NCBI GenBank assembly: GCA_026770615.1
Contig: MU631944.1
Coordinates: forward strand, 48,979-68,435
Source: Pavlovales sp. CCMP2436
Taxonomy: Eukaryota; Haptophyta; Pavlovophyceae; Pavlovales
Length of the DNA stretch: 19,457 nt
Direction of reading: 5' to 3'
In this document: positions 16,011 through 19,457 of the stretch, piece after piece
Numbering within the stretch: position 1 is the stretch's first letter
How the letters are laid out: every line of letters begins with the position of its first letter
Made by a program: the position numbers and the translations under genes
The notes under the pieces: generated by a model
Seen by the model: the letters and a program-made list of their open reading frames with translations, nothing else
Database searches by the model: none
Told to the model about the DNA's origin: nothing

Positions 16011-16249
16011 AGCGACTCAGCATGGTTCAACAGGTGTTGTTCACTCACTGACTTGGTCAACGTCAGACGTTAGTCCTGGCAGCAGGGATGGTGGTGGTAG
16101 AGGTGATGTTGGTGGTGAACTCCCCATCATAAATATAGCGGCTCAGCATGGTTCAATAGGTGTTGTTCACTCACTGACTTGGTCGACGTCAGACGTTAGT
16201 CCTGGCAGCAGGGATGTTGGTGGTAGAGGTGAGGTTGGTGGTGAACTCG
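16011..16249 (+). repeat. 126-bp tandem duplication next to the 188-bp pair
   Basis: Units 16011-16136 and 16137-16249 share GTTGTTCACTCACTGACTTG, GACGTTAGTCCTGGCAGCAG and a GGTGGTAGAGGTGA minisatellite-like end. A CATCATAAATATA linker occurs both here and at the end of the 188-bp unit, so the two blocks form one compound array. Confidence 0.9.
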
Positions 16250-16657
16250 TAGCGGATGCCACAGGCTCCCCCCCCCTAGTTAATAAGCTCCCTCCCTCAC
16301 CGGTCACCCTCCCTCTAGTTACGCTCCATTTTTCGTTCTGAGGTACATAACGAGTTAATTTATAAGTCCGAGTTAAATATAACTAACACTTAGAAACTTG
16401 AAAGGACTGACGTCGACCAAGTCTGTGACTGTGACTGTGACTCAGTGTGAGTGAATGAACAACATCTGTTCATATTGTCGATCAGAACCGAGCCGCTAAT
16501 TCATAGAACGTTTCCACTTACCCCGGCCCAGCACTAAGAAACTGAACGCTGTCGAATAGTGCCCCGCCTGAGTCAACAAGTTTTGTGCGTTCAGTATGTA
16601 TCAGTATGTGTATATGTATGTGTTTTCTGATGGCTGAGAAACCAGTCTGGCAGTCTC
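16250..16657. other. Gap with an inverted copy of the 126-bp unit
   Basis: No gene is seen. Sequence 16407-16497 is a reverse-complement copy of the start of the 126-bp unit (GACGTCGACCAAGTC, GAATGAACAAC, GAGCCGCT), widened by a TGTGAC triple repeat. A TATG/TGTA microsatellite lies near 16595-16622, just beyond the Grx3 stop codon. Confidence 0.55.
16407..16497 (-). repeat. Inverted partial copy of the 126-bp unit
   Basis: Read in reverse, it pairs with 16137-16190 and the matching part of the first unit. A (TGTGAC)n expansion sits inside it. Together with the forward units it could form a hairpin with a loop of about 200 bases. Confidence 0.75.
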
Positions 16658-17335
16658 TCACGCCGCGAGCGAATCCTTGAGCTCGCCCTCTTCCTTGAGC
16701 TCGCGCACGATATCGAGCCCGCCGACGAGCTTGCCGTTCGCGTAAAGCTGCGGGAAGGTGGGCCAGTTTGAGTAGGCTTTGAGCCCCTGTCGCACCTCCT
16801 CGTCACGCAGGATGTCGAAGTGGCCAAATTGCACGCCCTCGCCGTTGAGCAGATCGACGATTTGCCGGCTGAAGCCGCAGCGCGGTGCGTCGGGCGAGCC
16901 CTTCATGAAGAGCACGTTGGGCGCGGATTCGATGATCTTCTGCAGGCGTGCCTCGAGCGGCAGCACCTCGCCGCCAGCGCTGCTGGCGCCGGCGCTGGCG
17001 GCGGTGGCCGCCGCAGGCTTGGGCGACAGCACGGCGACGAGCTCGACGAGCGCGGGCGCGCTCGCGCCGCTCAGCCGGCTCGTCTCCTTGCCACCGCGCA
17101 GCGCGACGAAGGCGGGGAGCGCCTCGACGGCGAAGCGCTCGGACACGTCCATCAGCTCCTCCGCCTCAACGCGCACGAACGCGCACCCGGGGTGGTCGGC
17201 GGCGAGTTGCTCGAAGACCGCGTCCAGGTGCTTGCACGGCTCGCACCAGTCCGCGCGGAAGTAGACGACGGCGGCCGCCTGCGCGGCCACCGCATCGTCG
17301 AAGGCGGCCACCGAGGTTGGCGCCACGACGGGCAT
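16658..17335 (-). CDS. GRX3: Monothiol glutaredoxin of the PICOT/Grx3 type
   Basis: The 225-residue protein is a thioredoxin-like domain (about 1-105) joined by an Ala/Ser linker to one CGFS glutaredoxin domain (about 124-225). The Trx-like part has VVYFRADWCEPCK (W30, C31, C34) and a cis-Pro site ALPAF (P74). The Grx part has VLFMKG, the active site CGFS (C153), the WPTFPQLYANG segment and VGGLDI, which together hold glutathione and a bridging [2Fe-2S] cluster with BolA or a second Grx. Such proteins deliver cytosolic iron-sulfur clusters and sense iron. The layout with one Grx domain is like yeast Grx3/4; animal forms have two Grx domains and plant GRXS17 three. Unlike animal and yeast forms, the Trx part keeps a CxxC pair. 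The gene is intronless and starts at the ATG before PVVAPTSVAAF. No targeting peptide is seen, so it is probably cytosolic or nuclear. Confidence 0.93.
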   Translation of the reverse strand: MPVVAPTSVAAFDDAVAAQAAAVVYFRADWCEPCKHLDAVFEQLAADHPGCAFVRVEAEELMDVSERFAVEALPAFVALRGGKETSRLSGASAPALVELVAVLSPKPAAATAASAGASSAGGEVLPLEARLQKIIESAPNVLFMKGSPDAPRCGFSRQIVDLLNGEGVQFGHFDILRDEEVRQGLKAYSNWPTFPQLYANGKLVGGLDIVRELKEEGELKDSLAA

Positions 17336-18399
17336 GGCTGCAGCAGCTCAGCGAAAATCGATTTGCCACGTACGCCCGCTGAGCTCGAGCACTCACTTCG
17401 TGTAGCAGAGGCGGCGGCGGGCCCGGGCTCTGCGTCGTGCGTGCTGAAATTTTAAAGATCTTCGTGTAACGTCGCAGGCAAAAGCGCGAGGCGTGCCTCG
17501 TGCCTCGCCCCGTGCCGCGTGCCTCGCCCCCCCCCCGTGTTAAAATCGAGATATGCTAACAGACTACACATGCGACGAATCATCAGTCGTGGCATGGCCA
17601 AAGCGTGCACAATTTGGGCGCAGGCGAGGCGAACGCGTGCACCTTCGCCCCGGCGCTGACGCCTAATGCGCTGACGCCTGCGCGCTGAGCCAGCGCAGGC
17701 AGCTTCATGGTCTTACCCGTGACACTGCCTGCTATACCACGCGGCATCATAGATTGCTGTCGTGTCAACGCTAGCTCCCCGTAAAGCCAGTCGGTAATTT
17801 GGCACGCTTGGGACCAAATTTATCCCGGGACCAATTAGTTTATCCGAACCCCCCCCATATGCAATCCTGGAAGCCGACTTCGGTTGGTCCAACCGGACCC
17901 TGCCGCATCCTGGCTTGAGTTCCCATACATTATGGAACTTGACCAGGGGGAGGCGATTGCCGCCATCGTGATTACAACGAGGCGGCTAGGCGAGCTGCGC
18001 AATAGCGCACGTCATTCGAGTTTCAGGACCAAATTGTCCAGAGCGCAGCGGATGGCAGTGGAAGCGACTTGAGATTGCGTGTTGCCGCTGGTATCGTCGC
18101 CTAGGTTTTTTGTCTTGCGGGGGGGGCTTCGCCCCCCCCCAGACCCCACCTTACGCCTGCGGCGGGCTTTTTCATTTTTTTTATCCTGGGGGCTATGCCC
18201 CCAGACCCCCGCCCTCCGGTCAAACGGGTGCGGTGCGACACAAGCACCGCGCGTCATTCGTCTTCTGACACAAAATCAGCAAATACATCGCAGTCCACGC
18301 CCGCCGAGCCTGAGCTCGAGCACTCACTCTGTAGTGGTGGTGTTAGGCGTGCGTGCTGAGGTAGCAGCGCCTTGAGATCGCGCTTCGGCGAGGGCACGG
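17336..18399. other. Gap between Grx3 and the right-end gene
   Basis: No gene is supported. Contents: GC-rich Grx3 upstream sequence with a TGAGCTCGAGCACTCACT box (17380-17397) that recurs at 18311-18328; a GCCTCG-repeat patch near 17490-17530; C runs near 17527-17536 and 17850-17857; a weak plus-strand frame at 17884-18072 whose first ATG is at 17932; and two G/C hairpins (18119-18140, 18186-18204). Confidence 0.45.
18119..18204. repeat. Two G/C hairpins followed by AGACCCC
   Basis: GGGGGGCTTCGCCCCCC (inside 18119-18140) and CTGGGGGCTATGCCCCCAG (18186-18204) are near-perfect palindromes with CTTCG or CTATG tops. Both are followed by AGACCCC. They are separated by a T-rich stretch. This is a repeated structural unit, but whether it acts as a terminator, an origin or a mobile palindrome is unknown. 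Confidence 0.7.
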
Positions 18400-19400
18400 A
18401 TGCGCCTCCGACTCGCACTCGCGCTCGTCTGCGCCGCCGGCGCGTCCACGCGCGCCGCCGCGGCCGCCGGCCCCGCGCGCGTGGTCGTTCACCCGCGCGG
18501 GGCCGGGCCGCCGGAGCAACCGCAGCTGCGCGCGCTGCGCGGCGGCGACGACGGGGAGGGGGAGGAGGGCGCGCAGACGCTCGGCCCCGCGCACGCGGCC
18601 TTCCTGCAGACATTCGAGCACTTCCTCGAGCAGTTCGCCGCGGCGCTCGAGAAGGCGTGCACGCGCGACAAGGGCTGGCTGCTCGGCGGAGGCCCGTCCA
18701 AGCGCGCGCACCTCAAGCCGGACCGGCAGGCGCTGCAGCAGGCGTACAACCACCTGCACGACTGCTACACCGCGGGGCTGCTTGGCGCGCGCACGCCGCA
18801 GCAGCTTGTGCTCTGCGCGATGCAGGTGCGCAGCGCCCCCTCGCCTCACCACTGGCCGCCTCGCCCCTGCGGCGCGCAGCCGCCCTCACGCCGCGCCGCC
18901 GCCCGCCCTCTCCGCGCCGCTCGGGCCGCGCGCAGGCCGTCGCAGAGGGCGAGCTCCTCCTCTCGGGCAAGGACGCGCCCGCCGCGATCGCCGCCCCAGT
19001 GCGCGACGCCGACCGCGCGCAACTGCTCAAGGTGCACGCGCAGATGGCTGCAAAGCCCACCGGCACAGTCGCGGGCCTGTTGCGCCCGCTGCGCAAGTCT
19101 TTCGAGGCAGACATCCACGGCGCAGTGCTCACGCTCTGCCTCGGGTTGCTCGACGATCTCGTTGGCAACGCAGACGCGGCGGGTGCGCCGGGCGTGCTCG
19201 AGCAGCTGCGCCACGAGCTGGACATGGCCACGGAGCGGGCGGAGGTGGAGGCGGCAGCGCGCATCGAGGCGGAGGACGAGGCGGCAGGACGCGTGGCCGA
19301 CGGCTCGGGCTCGGAGGCGCACGCGGCCGAGCTGATGGCGGCGCTGCAGAAGGCGCGGCTGCAGCTCGCCGAGGCGGATGCCAACGCCAGGGTGCGCTAG
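18400..19400 (+). CDS. Unidentified targeted, helical protein, probably running past the window edge
   Basis: Exon 1 (18400-18825) and exon 2 (from 18936) join in phase 0 and give 296 residues to the TAG at 19400. The start MRLRLALALVCAAGASTRAA is a clean signal-peptide-like sequence, so the protein enters the secretory pathway or, in an alga with complex plastids, perhaps the plastid. The mature part is helical: AHAAFLQTFEHFLEQFAAALEK, HLKPDRQALQQAYNHLHDCY, LRPLRKSFEADIHGAVL and a coiled coil rich in Glu/Ala (HELDMATERAEVEAAARIEA; LMAALQKARLQLAEADANA). No known domain is recognised. The terminal GTGCGCTAGG resembles the donor of the first intron (GTGCGCAGCG) and leads into a C/T tract, so the stop at 19400 is probably intronic and the exon may end at 19391. 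Confidence 0.6.
18826..18935 (+). other. Intron 1 of the right-end gene
   Basis: This 110-nt GT-AG intron (ATGCAG|GTGCGC ... GCGCAG|GCC) is phase 0 and C-rich. Reading through it loses the frame. Removing it joins LVLCAMQ to AVAEGELLLSGKD. Confidence 0.72.
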
Positions 19401-19457
19401 GCCCTCCCCTACTGCCCACTGCCCCTCACTGCCCCTCGCCCCTCGCCCCTCGCCCGC

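Noticed and set aside
17884..18072. A 62-codon plus-strand frame (first ATG at 17932)
   Set aside because: The composition is somewhat protein-like, but it is short, has no family features and no exon context. It cannot be told from chance.
1..19457. tRNA or rRNA genes
   Set aside because: I looked for a T-arm GTTCRANNC with a matching acceptor stem and for rRNA landmarks on both strands by eye and found none. A tRNAscan/Infernal run would settle it.

Overview
The window looks like nuclear DNA of a GC-rich unicellular eukaryote. The genes carry spliceosomal GT-AG introns, there is no operon layout, and the conserved genes are eukaryotic (LST8, PICOT/Grx3, a TUG/ASPSCR1-type UBX protein, an MMADHC-like B12 protein). 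Very GC-rich exons, short odd introns and dense small repeats suggest an alga of the haptophyte type or a similar protist lineage. That placement is inference, because no rRNA or organelle marker is present.

Layout: (1) 492-1469 (+) is a bestrophin-like anion channel without introns. (2) 1878-3997 (+) is a three-exon gene joining a Rossmann SAM-methyltransferase-like domain to a C-terminal FDX-ACB (phenylalanyl-tRNA-synthetase-type anticodon-binding) domain. (3) 3998-6490 is a repeat-rich gap. It holds an inverted copy of a repeat family found again near 15.7 kb, a 1.28-kb element with long terminal inverted repeats, and the first of three MITE-like elements. (4) 6580-7636 (-) is LST8 with two exons. 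(5) 8097-9316 (-) is a UBA-like plus Lys/Ala coiled-coil protein whose two halves lie in different frames. A short ORF (9354-9470, -) and MITE-like copy 2 follow. (6) 10148-10843 (-) is an MMADHC-like cobalamin trafficking protein. It is divergent, across a 122-bp gap, from (7) 10966-13720 (+), a TUG/ASPSCR1-like UBX protein with an apparent PUB domain. (8) MITE-like copy 3 is inverted at 13958-14379. A gap with palindromes, an unidentified ORF fragment and two adjacent tandem-duplicated blocks follows. (9) 16658-17335 (-) is a monothiol glutaredoxin of the PICOT/Grx3 type. (10) 18400-19400 (+) is a secretory- or plastid-targeted unknown protein with at least two exons, probably continuing past the window edge.

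The genes do not form one pathway. They are housekeeping and regulatory functions: ion transport, TOR signalling, iron-sulfur/redox trafficking, B12 handling, p97/ubiquitin adaptors and a possible RNA methyltransferase. The most unusual signals are the methyltransferase-FDX-ACB fusion, the UBL-UBL-PUB-UBX architecture, an exon start duplicated together with its splice acceptor, introns built of simple or tandem repeats, and a MITE-like family with a central hairpin whose arms differ between copies.
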